Below, piece by piece: positions 18,120 to 26,887 of a stretch of 64,000 nt of DNA. A program made the translations under genes and the position numbers. The stretch lies in contig SSFA01000008.1 of assembly GCA_008015155.1 (NCBI GenBank), forward strand, positions 248,001-312,000. Reading direction: 5' to 3'. The stretch is from Thiothrix sp. (GTDB lineage Bacteria > Pseudomonadota > Gammaproteobacteria > Thiotrichales > Thiotrichaceae). Numbering within the stretch: position 1 is the stretch's first letter; each line of letters opens with the position of its first letter. The notes below the pieces were generated by a model, which was not told where the DNA came from, did no database searches, and was given only the letters and a program-made list of their open reading frames with translations.

Positions 18120-19607
18120 ATGAGTGGTAATTATAACAATAGAAAATCAAAAAATAGCTATCAAAATATATTTGAAAATATTGGTGCAATTCAAAGTATA
18201 TTTCCAAGTGCGTCCAGAGAGCAAATGGCACAGCTCCTAGAAGAAGCAGCTAGACGTAGCCAGCACTTATCCCAAATTTCCTCAACCGCCCAAAACACAG
18301 CAATAAGAGGTGGATTTGCAGCCGAGGAAGTGTTAACTGAAACTAGAAACTATGATGCCATTCTTCAGGGAAAGTCAAGCAGGGCATATACTGATCGCGA
18401 TCCGCAATTTCCAGGTAAGGTTAATGACCCATCTAGTGATATTAAGGTTGTTGAAGCAAATGGAACTATTACACATTCAGCACAAGTAAAAATTTATAAA
18501 GACTCAGAGACAAGCTGTAATCAAATGGGGTTAATTGATAAGACATCAGGAAAACCAAAATATCATAACGAGGACTCATTGATCGGTGCTTCAGACCAAG
18601 TAAATCCATCTAACGGTGGTAAAAGCATTACTGATGTTGCTCGTGAAAAAATGTGGCGAGAAACAGAAAAACGTCCAGAAGTCGCCGAGTCTATGCGTCA
18701 GGTTCAAGATAAAGTCACTGACAAATTAGCACCCAATGATGGAACTGAAAGCCGTTCATTTACTAAAAAGGAGTATGAGGACTTAGGGAGGCAAAACGAA
18801 TCTGGCAGAGAACTCCGTAATGAATATTTAAATGATTACCGTGATCAGTCCATGCTGCAACAGATGGGAAAAGCAGCTACTGGCGCAGCCGCAATTACAG
18901 CCTTTTCAGTTGGTTTATACAGTTCATTCCGATACATTCAGTCGGTACGTGATGGCAAGATGAGTATTGATGAAGCCACATATAAGATCGTGGCAGAAAT
19001 AGGTTCTGCTGCTGCGGACAGTGCTATCAAGGCAGCGGCTAATACTGGGATACAGAGTGTGATGGTTAGGCATGCTGGGGAGAAAGCAGCCGAATCTGTA
19101 ATTAAGAATTCCTTTGGAAATATCATGAAGACCAGTGCAGTAACCGTAGCGGTTGTAGCATCAGTTGACTTGGTGAAGAACTTGATGCTGCTTTCATCAG
19201 GCAAGATAGACAAAGCTGAATTTGAAGAGCGTTCAGGGAAATCAATATTAAATACTGGAGCCAGCGTCCCTGGAGCGGCAATAGGGACAATGATTGGTTC
19301 GGCATTCCTTCCACCGATTGGCTCCTTTATTGGCGGTGTCCTAGGTTCCATGCTCAGTGGGTTTGCCATGCAGTTTGCCATTGAAAATGGAATTGAAAAA
19401 AGATTTCGTGAAGTCCTTCAAGATACCGATCAAGTTAAAAAGACGTTGGAGTCACTTAAACATATCGCCGAAAAATTTTCAGATGGGCAGACTTTATTTT
19501 CCCACTATGTTGCAAAGGAAGGTGAGATGAGCATTGAATTTAATAGAGTCATCGAAAATATCGAATATGCTGGCATTGGTATGCGAAACGCCATCGATAA
19601 ATTATAA
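18120..19607 (+). CDS. Unrecognised membrane protein with a possible PD-(D/E)xK nuclease domain (module gene 1)
   Basis: 495 residues, not recognised as a whole. Residues 60-130 carry a pattern reminiscent of restriction-type nucleases: an acidic helix GGFAAEEV (Glu69/70), then DIKVVE (Asp107), then AQVKIYK (Gln122-x-Lys124). The C-terminal half is membrane-like, with hydrophobic segments near 251-271 and 330-355 and a long glycine-zipper stretch at ~376-412 (GAAIGTMIGSAFLPPIG). The ribosome-binding site AGGA lies eight bases before the ATG. The next gene starts 11 bp downstream behind AAGGAAG. It lies in the gutted hsd locus, which suggests a defence or conflict system, but nothing proves it. 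The nuclease call is tentative. Confidence 0.7.
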   Translation: MSGNYNNRKSKNSYQNIFENIGAIQSIFPSASREQMAQLLEEAARRSQHLSQISSTAQNTAIRGGFAAEEVLTETRNYDAILQGKSSRAYTDRDPQFPGKVNDPSSDIKVVEANGTITHSAQVKIYKDSETSCNQMGLIDKTSGKPKYHNEDSLIGASDQVNPSNGGKSITDVAREKMWRETEKRPEVAESMRQVQDKVTDKLAPNDGTESRSFTKKEYEDLGRQNESGRELRNEYLNDYRDQSMLQQMGKAATGAAAITAFSVGLYSSFRYIQSVRDGKMSIDEATYKIVAEIGSAAADSAIKAAANTGIQSVMVRHAGEKAAESVIKNSFGNIMKTSAVTVAVVASVDLVKNLMLLSSGKIDKAEFEERSGKSILNTGASVPGAAIGTMIGSAFLPPIGSFIGGVLGSMLSGFAMQFAIENGIEKRFREVLQDTDQVKKTLESLKHIAEKFSDGQTLFSHYVAKEGEMSIEFNRVIENIEYAGIGMRNAIDKL

Positions 19608-19618
19608 GGAAGAATAAA

Positions 19619-21421
19619 ATGTACGAACTGACACTTACAGAACAAAATAAAGTCGATGCACAATTGGAAAGAAAATTAGAGTGGGCTAGAACTCATCAGT
19701 TAGAGGCTGAGCAGTTGGCTTTGGATGCAACGCGGCTATTATCATGTACCGCCGACCGTCTTGAGGATTATCGCAACCAAGGCTTTTTCAAACGCTGTTG
19801 GTATTCTTTATCTGGAAAGAATGGAGATATGCAGCGTGCAAACCAGCATGATTTGTTAGCCATGCAACAATATTCTTGGCGCTATATCAATCTGCTGAAT
19901 GAGCGCAATATACTGCTTGCCCATTCCATGATTACGGTTAAAAATAATCTTCTGACTTTGGCGATAAAAGAAGAGGAAACACGAAATGAAATAAAACGAA
20001 TGGCCGAAAAAGTCTATGATCGTTTCGTCGCCCTAGAAGACCGGATGCATGAAGTTGAGGTATCCACTAATATTCATAGGTGGCTCTTAACACTTGATAC
20101 ACTAGATTATGATGAACGTTATACCCCATATTTTCGTCTGTTACGTATTGTCAATGATTTCATCCTACTCAAGGATGGCAACTGGAGTCCACAAGAACTG
20201 CGTTATCTTCAGAAAGCTGTAAAAGAAGCTGGCTTGCCGTGGAAGCAACCAATTTCCATTATGAACTTTGTTGTAGGGCTTATTAATGAGATTAATGGCA
20301 GTGGCCAGAAGAGGTTTGAGGATTTGCTCAGATGCAAAAATGGCATTATTTTGCCAGCATCTTTTATCTTGGAAAATATATCCACTCCAACTTACGCATC
20401 ACTTTTCAGTATTGTCGACAACTACTCAAAAAGCTCAAATATTATTGAAATACTCGCACAGCAATTGAACTGCTCCAAAGACCATGCACTTAAAAGAGTT
20501 ATTTTAAACATTGTTGTAAAACAAGGTGTGGATATAAAAGCACAAATTCCACTTAGGGATTTGGCGATTGAATTACTTAGTTGTACATCTGTTAGCCGTC
20601 AACTTTTTGCTTTATCTGAAAATGAGAGCGCTGACTCCGCAACTAGTAACAGTATAGAGTTTCAGTCTGTAATTTCTAATAATATTCAGCCAGATGGACA
20701 TCAGATGGAGCAACTTTCTGAGCAGGCATTCGAACTTTTACCTGAAGTGGTAAACGTTATTACAGATGATATTCTCGCGACAGTTTTCGGTGATGTATCT
20801 AATATGATTGACGAGTACGTCGAAAACGAAGAAATGGAGCCAGAAGAGTTTGCTTCGTATTTTTCTGCGGAACATGTTGCTAGCTTACTTGAACAAGGCA
20901 TGGAGAAAGCTGTAAGCGAAATTCTCGAACAAATGGCTAGTGAGTTAGGTGAAGATTACTCACTTGAGGTTGACAGTAAATACATCACGGATAGTTTCCG
21001 GTTTGCTGCTACTAAATCGATGAAACCGTACCTTAATAGTATTTTGGTCGTAGAAAAGGCTGGAGCCACATTTTTAAACGCACAACCATCTACGTTGGCG
21101 AGCCTTACAAAAGGAGCAGGTGTGGGAGTTGCTGCTGCTGCACTACTTGGACCAGTAGGTATACTTGCCGCAATGGGTGCCAACTATCTACATGATAGTG
21201 TTAGGGTTAAGTCCGCTGAGAATGCTTTGGATGAATTCAACGCCTGTGTCGAGTCAAGTCTAAACGCTTATGATCAGATGGTCTCTGTCTTGAGTCAGAA
21301 GACCACAGAACTTATTAATTCCTTCATGGTGTATATCACTCAGCAGCTTGTTAACAATCATGATGTGGACAAACTTGGCAAATTTATAATAGAGCTTAAA
21401 GAAGCTATAACCGAGTGTTAA
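19619..21421 (+). CDS. Unrecognised coiled-coil protein with a C-terminal membrane segment (module gene 2)
   Basis: 600 residues. The N-terminal ~150 residues are helical/coiled-coil (LERKLEWARTHQLEAEQLA; GFFKRCWYSLSGKN; EEETRNEIKRMAEKVYDRF). The middle is acidic. A glycine-rich hydrophobic segment lies at ~497-524 (GAGVGVAAAALLGPVGILAA), followed by a 76-residue helical tail. It shares the glycine-zipper style of gene 1 and is translationally close to it (11-bp gap, strong AAGGAAG). From memory it faintly resembles proteins auto-named RdcB-family diguanylate cyclase regulators; I cannot verify this. A partner role for gene 1 is inferred from the pairing. Confidence 0.7.
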   Translation: MYELTLTEQNKVDAQLERKLEWARTHQLEAEQLALDATRLLSCTADRLEDYRNQGFFKRCWYSLSGKNGDMQRANQHDLLAMQQYSWRYINLLNERNILLAHSMITVKNNLLTLAIKEEETRNEIKRMAEKVYDRFVALEDRMHEVEVSTNIHRWLLTLDTLDYDERYTPYFRLLRIVNDFILLKDGNWSPQELRYLQKAVKEAGLPWKQPISIMNFVVGLINEINGSGQKRFEDLLRCKNGIILPASFILENISTPTYASLFSIVDNYSKSSNIIEILAQQLNCSKDHALKRVILNIVVKQGVDIKAQIPLRDLAIELLSCTSVSRQLFALSENESADSATSNSIEFQSVISNNIQPDGHQMEQLSEQAFELLPEVVNVITDDILATVFGDVSNMIDEYVENEEMEPEEFASYFSAEHVASLLEQGMEKAVSEILEQMASELGEDYSLEVDSKYITDSFRFAATKSMKPYLNSILVVEKAGATFLNAQPSTLASLTKGAGVGVAAAALLGPVGILAAMGANYLHDSVRVKSAENALDEFNACVESSLNAYDQMVSVLSQKTTELINSFMVYITQQLVNNHDVDKLGKFIIELKEAITEC

Positions 21422-21422
21422 C

Positions 21423-21524
21423 ATGAATGAAGTAATCTACTCGCAGCAGTTTCCGGCTAAATATCGCTATCTACAAGTGCTAAAGTCATTTCAACTAAAA
21501 AATTACAATCCAATAAGATGTTAA
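21423..21524 (+). CDS. Small ORF directly after module gene 2, possibly a truncated third gene
   Basis: 33 codons (MNEVIYSQQFPAKYRYLQV... to IRC), beginning one base after the stop of gene 2. It may be a small third component or the beginning of a gene lost when the insertion sequence ~100 bp downstream arrived. There is no clear Shine-Dalgarno of its own; coupling with gene 2 would be needed. Confidence 0.3.
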   Translation: MNEVIYSQQFPAKYRYLQVLKSFQLKNYNPIRC

Positions 21525-21648
21525 AAACTTTAAAGTATGTATGTGGATCACAGACCGAACCGATGAGACATAGCTAAATGGGTTGAAATACCTAATATTA
21601 CTCCAACCAACTACTAATCTTTTTATAATAGACCTCTTGCGAAAGTAG

Positions 21649-22083
21649 TTATGCTTCTAAGTTGCGATTGACCAAGCCCGCGATGAGTGTCAAACGGCGC
21701 TCAAACCCACGTCGCCGCCCGCGATAAATCCCTTTAAGCAGACGAAAGACTTTCAAACGACGAATCGCATGTTCTACCTTGACGCGTACCTGAGCTAAAC
21801 GCTGATTAAAGGCTTTCTGTTCCGGTTCGAGTTCGCGCTGTCGGGGCTTTTTCAACGGCCAGACCACACGACAGCCGTCTAATATCAAGCCTTGATATCC
21901 CGAATCGACCACACAGAGTGAGCCCAGCGGTAACGGTGTCGTCTGTTGGCGGGCTAAACTGAGATCGTGCTGATGCGATGGCGCCACCGCGACCTGTAGA
22001 AGGTGTGTGGTCGCTTCATCGATGACCACTTGAAACTTCAACGTGTGCCGATGTTGCTTACCGCTGTACCACGCCGCTTGGCT
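21649..22083 (-). CDS. IS5-family transposase, ORF B (reached by -1 frameshift)
   Basis: 145 codons open in the -1 frame from the A-run at 22083-22088. It reads SQAAWYSGKQHRHTLKFQVV and continues into the DDE core with the second Asp (CVVDSGYQG) and the catalytic Glu (VEHAIRRLKVFRLLKG). The full transposase is made only if ribosomes, or the polymerase, slip on the A6 run. The continuity of family motifs across the shift is good evidence for a programmed event rather than decay. Confidence 0.85.
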   Translation of the reverse strand, partial: SQAAWYSGKQHRHTLKFQVVIDEATTHLLQVAVAPSHQHDLSLARQQTTPLPLGSLCVVDSGYQGLILDGCRVVWPLKKPRQRELEPEQKAFNQRLAQVRVKVEHAIRRLKVFRLLKGIYRGRRRGFERRLTLIAGLVNRNLEA

Positions 22084-22493
22084 TTTTTAGGACGTTCGAT
22101 GGGAACCTCGCTCGCATCCAGAAGCACCACCGGGCGAGGCAACGAAGCCGTGGCTTGGTCAGGATCGACGGGCTTAGAACGCGTCGCAGGCTTGACTAAC
22201 GCTAAGTGCCCCGACGCCGCTAAGCGCTGCTCCACCCGATGCACGATCCGGTGGGCATTCGACTCATGCACCCCAAAGCTAAGACCCAGATGAAAGAAGG
22301 TGCGGTATTCCCGCCAATAGCTCAGCGCTAAACACAACTGGTTGGCTAGGCTTAAACTGGGGCGACCCGATTTCTTCTTCGCGGTTTCGGCTTCGGCGAG
22401 CACCACGACCAGTTCATCAAACAGGGCGCGTTCGATACCCACACTCCGGCGAAAGGCAGCAGCGGATAAGTTTTTAAGAGCTTCGTAGTTCAT
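22038..22493 (-). CDS. IS5-family transposase, ORF A
   Basis: About 151 residues: the N-terminal helix-turn-helix part of the transposase (SGRPSLSLANQLCLALSYWR; GVHESNAHRIV) up to the first catalytic Asp (VVLLDASEVPIERPKK). The start is placed at ATG 22493; an upstream in-frame TTG also exists. A six-A run (22083-22088, minus-strand AAAAAAG) lies where the frame must shift by -1 to join ORF B. Confidence 0.85.
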   Translation of the reverse strand: MNYEALKNLSAAAFRRSVGIERALFDELVVVLAEAETAKKKSGRPSLSLANQLCLALSYWREYRTFFHLGLSFGVHESNAHRIVHRVEQRLAASGHLALVKPATRSKPVDPDQATASLPRPVVLLDASEVPIERPKKAKRRGTAVSNIGTR

Positions 22494-22662
22494 GCCCACC
22501 AGTATCAACCGATGAGCTCACTTTCGCAAGAGGTCTAATCTATCAATAATAAAATAGCAAATATAGAAAATATTTTAATTCTCTAAGTTTTACCAATAAA
22601 TAGCCAATAACTCGCATCTTTAGGAGTTAGTACACATAAAAATTAAACTTTGTAATTGCTAA

Positions 22663-22810
22663 AATAGCCTCCAACTCTTTGCCTTCACTGACCAAATCGA
22701 AAAGCAAGTCCAAAGCGCCCAACACCCTAAATTGATTAGCGGCTTTATTAGAAGGGATTCAACAAACCGCAAAACCCAACAAGGGCAACTCGCGCTTTAA
22801 AGCCAAATAA
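22663..22810 (+). pseudogene. hsdS: Remnant of the 3' end of hsdS (EcoKI-type specificity subunit)
   Basis: Reading from 22663 gives QLFAFTDQIEKQVQSAQ, then HPKLISG. After a frame change it gives LAALLEGIQQ and ends in a basic tail with TAA at 22808-22810. This follows the known C-terminus of EcoKI HsdS (QLFAYADTIEKQV, then NPDLISG, then AAALLEKIK) with an internal deletion and a frameshift. There is no start codon and only ~50 codons are left. Together with the hsdR stub it shows that a whole hsdRMS locus stood here. Confidence 0.8.
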
Positions 22811-22835
22811 TTAAGCCTTCACAAGGAAGGCTTAA
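22811..22835 (-). terminator. Hairpin after pepN
   Basis: TTAAGCCTTC (22811-22820) pairs perfectly with GAAGGCTTAA (22826-22835) around 5 nt. On the minus strand it lies 26 bp after the pepN stop and is followed by a T-rich but interrupted tract. Confidence 0.6.
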
Positions 22836-22860
22836 ATACGGCAACGCGGGCTAAACTTAG

Positions 22861-25500
22861 CTAAGCATTCGCCAAACTTTTACTCACAATTTCATACACA
22901 TCCGCCGATAAGCCCTGATGTGCTTGAATCCGTTCTAATTGCGCACGCATTAATTCACTACGCACCGGCTCATAATGCCGCCAGTTCATTAATGGCCGTA
23001 CCATGCGCGAAGCCACTTGCGGGTTACGTTCATTCAACCAGAGCACACGCTCGGCTAAAAACGCATAACCGCTGCCATCCGCGGCATGGAAATGCAGAGG
23101 ATTACGCATCGCAAAGCTGCCCACTAAAGCGCGGACTTTATTCGGATTGCGCATATCAAACAGTGGATGATTTAACAGCTTTTCCACGTGTTGCAAGGTA
23201 TTTGGCAAGCTAGAACTGGCTTGTAAAGCAAACCATTTATCCATTACCAACGGATCATTTTGCCAGCGTTCCAAGAAATGCTCTAAAGCAGCGCTGCGTT
23301 CAGGGCAAGCGATCTCATTTAAGACCCCCAAAGCGGCTAAAGCATCGGTCATATTCGTGGCTTGATAATATTGCTCGGCACATAAAGCCGGAATTGCCGT
23401 ATCGTCAAGATGACCTAAATAAGCCAAGCACACATTTTTCAAACGCCGCTGACCAATGCTAGCAGCATCAATCTGATAAGCGCCATGGTCTTGATAACTA
23501 TGAAAGATTTGCTCTAGATCTAGGCGTAAGGCTTTGGCTAAAGTGCTCAAGACAAACTCGCGCACTTGATGAATCGCAGCCGGATCAGCAGGGCGAATTT
23601 GCTCGGCAATATCTGATTCAGACGGCAAACTTAAAGCTTCTGCGCGTAAGGCTGGGTCAAGACTGGCATCAGTCAATACCGCTTGCCAAGCACTCACAAA
23701 TTCATGGCTTAAACCCAAGGGGTCGCCTTGTTTTAAATCCGCCAATAAAGCATTAAAAGCACGCATCGCCAAGCGTTGCCCTGCATCCCAACGATTGAAG
23801 GCATCACTATCATGCTTCATTAAGAAAATCAGCTCAGCTTCGGTGTAAGGATAATCCAAACGTACGGGCGCTGAGAAATTACGTAATAGCGATGGAACAG
23901 GCAGCTCACTCACTTGAGTGAAGCTAAAACTTTGCTCAGCTTGGGTCAGTTGCAAAATGCCATTACAAGCCACACCCTCTAAATACAGCGGTAAATCCGC
24001 GCCATTCTGCCCTAATAAACCGACTTGTAGCGGAATCAGTTGTGCTTGTTTGGTTTGGCTTTCTGGAGTAGCGGGGCAAGTTTGCACGCAATGCAAACTA
24101 CAAGTTTGCGCCGCTGCATCATACGTCATACTCACCTTAACTTCAGGTGTGCCTGCTTGGTCATACCAACACTGAAATTGCTTTAAATCAGCCTGATTCG
24201 CATCTGCCATTGCCGCTAAGAAATCTTCAGTAGTGACGGCTTGTCCATCATGACGGGCAAAATATAAATCCATGCCCTTACGGAAGCCCTCGCGCCCTAA
24301 TAAAGTCTGATACAAACGCACCACTTCCGCGCCCTTCTCATACACGGTCATGGTGTAGAAATTATTGATTTCCATATAGGAAGCGGGGCGAATCGGATGC
24401 GCCATGGGGCTGGCATCTTCGGTGAATTGGAAAGTACGCAACATACGTACATCTTCAATGCGCTTGACTGCACGCGAATGCAAATCAGCAGTAAATTCCT
24501 GATCACGAAATACCGTCAAACCTTCTTTTAAAGAAAGCTGAAACCAATCCCGGCAAGTTACCCGATTTCCCGTCCAGTTATGGAAATACTCATGACCAAT
24601 CACCGATTCAATATTGATATAGTCTTGATCAGTTGCCGTTTCAGGGCTAGCGAACACCAATTTGGAGTTAAAGACATTTAAGCCCTTATTCTCCATCGCG
24701 CCCATATTGAAATCATCAACGGCGACAATCATGTAAATATCTAAATCATATTCCAAGCCAAAGCGCTGCTCATCCCAACGCATCGCCCGCTTCAAGGACT
24801 GCATCGCGTGGTCACATTTATCGATATTATGCGGCTCGGTATAAATACGTAAGGTGACTTTGCGCCCAGAACCGGTCGTATAGAAATCTTCGACATGCTC
24901 CAAACCTCCGGCGACGAGGGCAAATAAATAAGAGGGTTTCCGATACGGGTCTACCCAACGTGCCCAATGTTTACCCTCTTCCAATTCACCCGCTGCCACT
25001 AAATTACCATTCGACAAAAGCACCGGATATTTAGCTTTATCTGCAATAATATCGGTGGTGAATAAGGTCATCACATCAGGGCGATCTTGGTAATAGGTAA
25101 TCTTACGAAAGCCTTGCGCCTCACATTGCGTACAGAAATTACCACTCGACTGATAAAGCCCTTCTAAAGCAGTATTTTTTTGCGGATAAATACGGGTAGT
25201 GATTTCGAGGGTCGCCTGTTCAGGCATGTGTAAAATCTGCAAGCCTTCCGCAGTTAAGCGGTAATCTTGTCCTTCTTGCAGACTACGCCCTGCTAATTGA
25301 ATACTGACTAGCTCTAGTTCTTCGCCATTAAGCTCTAAACTATTAGTCGAGGTATTGCGTGGATCACGCTGATAATGTGCTGTATTAGTGACTAAAGTAA
25401 ATTCATCACCTAAATCAAATTTTAGTTTTAGTGTTTCGACTTGATAAGCGGGTGGCGTATAGTCCTTCAAATAAATGGTATTTGGCTGCCCTTCTCTCAT
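22861..25500 (-). CDS. pepN: Aminopeptidase N
   Basis: An 879-residue M1-family zinc aminopeptidase of the gammaproteobacterial PepN type, cytosolic, removing N-terminal residues from peptides. It has the exopeptidase motif GAMENKGL and the zinc site HEYFHNW with the downstream Glu in LKEGLTVFRDQEF. Length matches E. coli PepN (870). An AGGA Shine-Dalgarno lies seven bases before the ATG. It is the last gene of a likely minus-strand group with the NUDIX gene 16 bp upstream. Confidence 0.97.
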   Translation of the reverse strand: MREGQPNTIYLKDYTPPAYQVETLKLKFDLGDEFTLVTNTAHYQRDPRNTSTNSLELNGEELELVSIQLAGRSLQEGQDYRLTAEGLQILHMPEQATLEITTRIYPQKNTALEGLYQSSGNFCTQCEAQGFRKITYYQDRPDVMTLFTTDIIADKAKYPVLLSNGNLVAAGELEEGKHWARWVDPYRKPSYLFALVAGGLEHVEDFYTTGSGRKVTLRIYTEPHNIDKCDHAMQSLKRAMRWDEQRFGLEYDLDIYMIVAVDDFNMGAMENKGLNVFNSKLVFASPETATDQDYINIESVIGHEYFHNWTGNRVTCRDWFQLSLKEGLTVFRDQEFTADLHSRAVKRIEDVRMLRTFQFTEDASPMAHPIRPASYMEINNFYTMTVYEKGAEVVRLYQTLLGREGFRKGMDLYFARHDGQAVTTEDFLAAMADANQADLKQFQCWYDQAGTPEVKVSMTYDAAAQTCSLHCVQTCPATPESQTKQAQLIPLQVGLLGQNGADLPLYLEGVACNGILQLTQAEQSFSFTQVSELPVPSLLRNFSAPVRLDYPYTEAELIFLMKHDSDAFNRWDAGQRLAMRAFNALLADLKQGDPLGLSHEFVSAWQAVLTDASLDPALRAEALSLPSESDIAEQIRPADPAAIHQVREFVLSTLAKALRLDLEQIFHSYQDHGAYQIDAASIGQRRLKNVCLAYLGHLDDTAIPALCAEQYYQATNMTDALAALGVLNEIACPERSAALEHFLERWQNDPLVMDKWFALQASSSLPNTLQHVEKLLNHPLFDMRNPNKVRALVGSFAMRNPLHFHAADGSGYAFLAERVLWLNERNPQVASRMVRPLMNWRHYEPVRSELMRAQLERIQAHQGLSADVYEIVSKSLANA

Positions 25501-25516
25501 GGTAACGTCCTAGTAG

Positions 25517-26374
25517 TTAAGTGCTGACCTCAGCATATAGAGTTTGCCGAATAGCGGCATAATCGGGGTCAGTTTTGGTTATAAATCCGTAGCGCAAGAG
25601 CAAATCAATATTGACTAAATTGCAATTATCTTTAAATGCAGTCACTTGCGCGGTTAAGGCTGCTAATTCAGCCAAGGAAATTAATTGGAACTGTTCAACT
25701 TCTCCATCGGTATTTTCTGGCTGAAAATCTTCCGGTAGCCACAGGTCATAAATAAATAAACTGGAATTTTCTAAGCCTCGGCTTAAGCTTTGACGATAAT
25801 GAATCGTGCTAACAAATTTAGCAGTACGCGCTAACTCGGCTGGAATATTGGCTTCTTCTTGAGCTTCTTTCACTAAGTTGTCTACCAGGCTGATACCCAC
25901 CGGTAAACCACCTGCAACCATTTGATCAAGCTTCCCCGGCCAAAAAGGTTTACGTGCGGTGCGTGTTCCTACCCAAACATAAATACCATCTGCTTTCTCA
26001 ACTAAACCATTAACATGAACCCCAAAGCTTTTGATCCCCAAATAGGAGGCCGCCGCCCGCTCAACTTCCAAAACCGCTGGTTGTTGATAAGCTAAAGTCA
26101 CTGGATAGCGTTCGCCCACCCATGTATCAATGATGCCTTGTTGATGCAAATCCCAGATGATTGGATTAAGAGCTTGAGTACGCTGCTGAGGAGTTTGTAA
26201 GGCTGATGAAAGCGTGATTTCCTCAGCTTCCTCCTGAAAAACCTCAGGATAAGCTAATAAATGCGCAGCAAAATTCGGGCTTATCCAGCCATAAATACTG
26301 CCATCAATGCGCCAAGCCCTATAATCAGCTAACTGTGCGTTGTTGCACAGGCGGATACTCTCAAGATAAGCCAT
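25517..26374 (-). CDS. NUDIX hydrolase with N-terminal DUF4743 domain
   Basis: 285 residues. The N-terminal ~110 residues match the DUF4743 domain found in thiamine-pyrophosphokinase-associated NUDIX proteins. The C-terminal half has the NUDIX helix in the form GISLVDNLVKEAQEEANIP, with the metal-binding EExxEE-like core (KEAQEE). It hydrolyses a nucleoside-diphosphate-linked substrate; related proteins are linked to thiamine diphosphate damage products, but the substrate here is unknown. It lies upstream of pepN in the same direction. Confidence 0.85.
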   Translation of the reverse strand: MAYLESIRLCNNAQLADYRAWRIDGSIYGWISPNFAAHLLAYPEVFQEEAEEITLSSALQTPQQRTQALNPIIWDLHQQGIIDTWVGERYPVTLAYQQPAVLEVERAAASYLGIKSFGVHVNGLVEKADGIYVWVGTRTARKPFWPGKLDQMVAGGLPVGISLVDNLVKEAQEEANIPAELARTAKFVSTIHYRQSLSRGLENSSLFIYDLWLPEDFQPENTDGEVEQFQLISLAELAALTAQVTAFKDNCNLVNIDLLLRYGFITKTDPDYAAIRQTLYAEVST

Positions 26375-26403
26375 GAATGCCGGTTATTAAAGGAATTATA
26401 GGT

Positions 26404-26799
26404 TCAAAGATAATGGTAGATGAGCCCCAAAGCAATTCCCAATGCACAAGCTAAGGTTGCTAAAGCAACTAATTTACTTAAGTGCGGAATTAAAAAACGT
26501 CTATTTGGCTCAGCTGCTGCATAAATTAACCGATCCTCATAGCCTTGGGTAAGATTAAAGGGGCGGAAATCAATGGTGACTAAATCACCGCGCACGAGTG
26601 TCGTGAGTGCTTCAACCAAGGGGGTTTCGCGTGAATAAACCGGTTTGACAGCTTTAACTAAGCCTGCCTCATCCGTTTCGGTAAGACCTAGTACTTTACG
26701 TGGTATGCGATTTTCATCGGTCACCAGCCAAGTAATAAGCCCCTTTCCCGGAGCGACTTGACTAGTTTTGACAGCATGTACCAAAAAGGTCTTAATCAT
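26404..26799 (-). CDS. Small protein of unknown function with a C-terminal membrane anchor
   Basis: 131 residues. A soluble beta-rich N-terminal part (LVHAVKTSQVAPGKGLITWLV) precedes one C-terminal transmembrane helix (ALATLACALGIALGLIYHYL) with no signal peptide, so it is probably tail-anchored and facing the cytoplasm. It sits between tadA and the NUDIX gene on the same strand. No family is recognised. Confidence 0.7.
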   Translation of the reverse strand: MIKTFLVHAVKTSQVAPGKGLITWLVTDENRIPRKVLGLTETDEAGLVKAVKPVYSRETPLVEALTTLVRGDLVTIDFRPFNLTQGYEDRLIYAAAEPNRRFLIPHLSKLVALATLACALGIALGLIYHYL

Positions 26800-26887
26800 A
26801 AAGCCCGATTACTCGCCACTCTTACCAAAGAACTACATCAGGTTATCATAAGTATTTTTAATGGATTATTAGCTAACCGAGCAACGG

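Larger units (their letters stand above)
21630..22536 (-). mobile_element. IS5-family insertion sequence, 907 bp
   Basis: Perfect 17-bp terminal inverted repeats AGACCTCTTGCGAAAGT at 21630-21646 and (inverted) 22520-22536. A 3-bp target duplication AAT lies at 21627-21629 and 22537-22539. It carries one DDE transposase split over two minus-strand frames. Size, ends, duplication and frame arrangement fit the IS5 family (IS427-like group). Ends and frames look intact, so insertion is probably recent. It separates the two-gene module from the hsdS remnant. Confidence 0.93.

Noticed and set aside
22082..22088. Classical A AAA AAG slippery heptamer in the IS
   Set aside because: The sequence is there but in the zero frame it is read AAA AAA G, so it is not the standard X-XXY-YYZ phase. 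The A6 run can still give slippage, so the frameshift is kept but not the classical mechanism.
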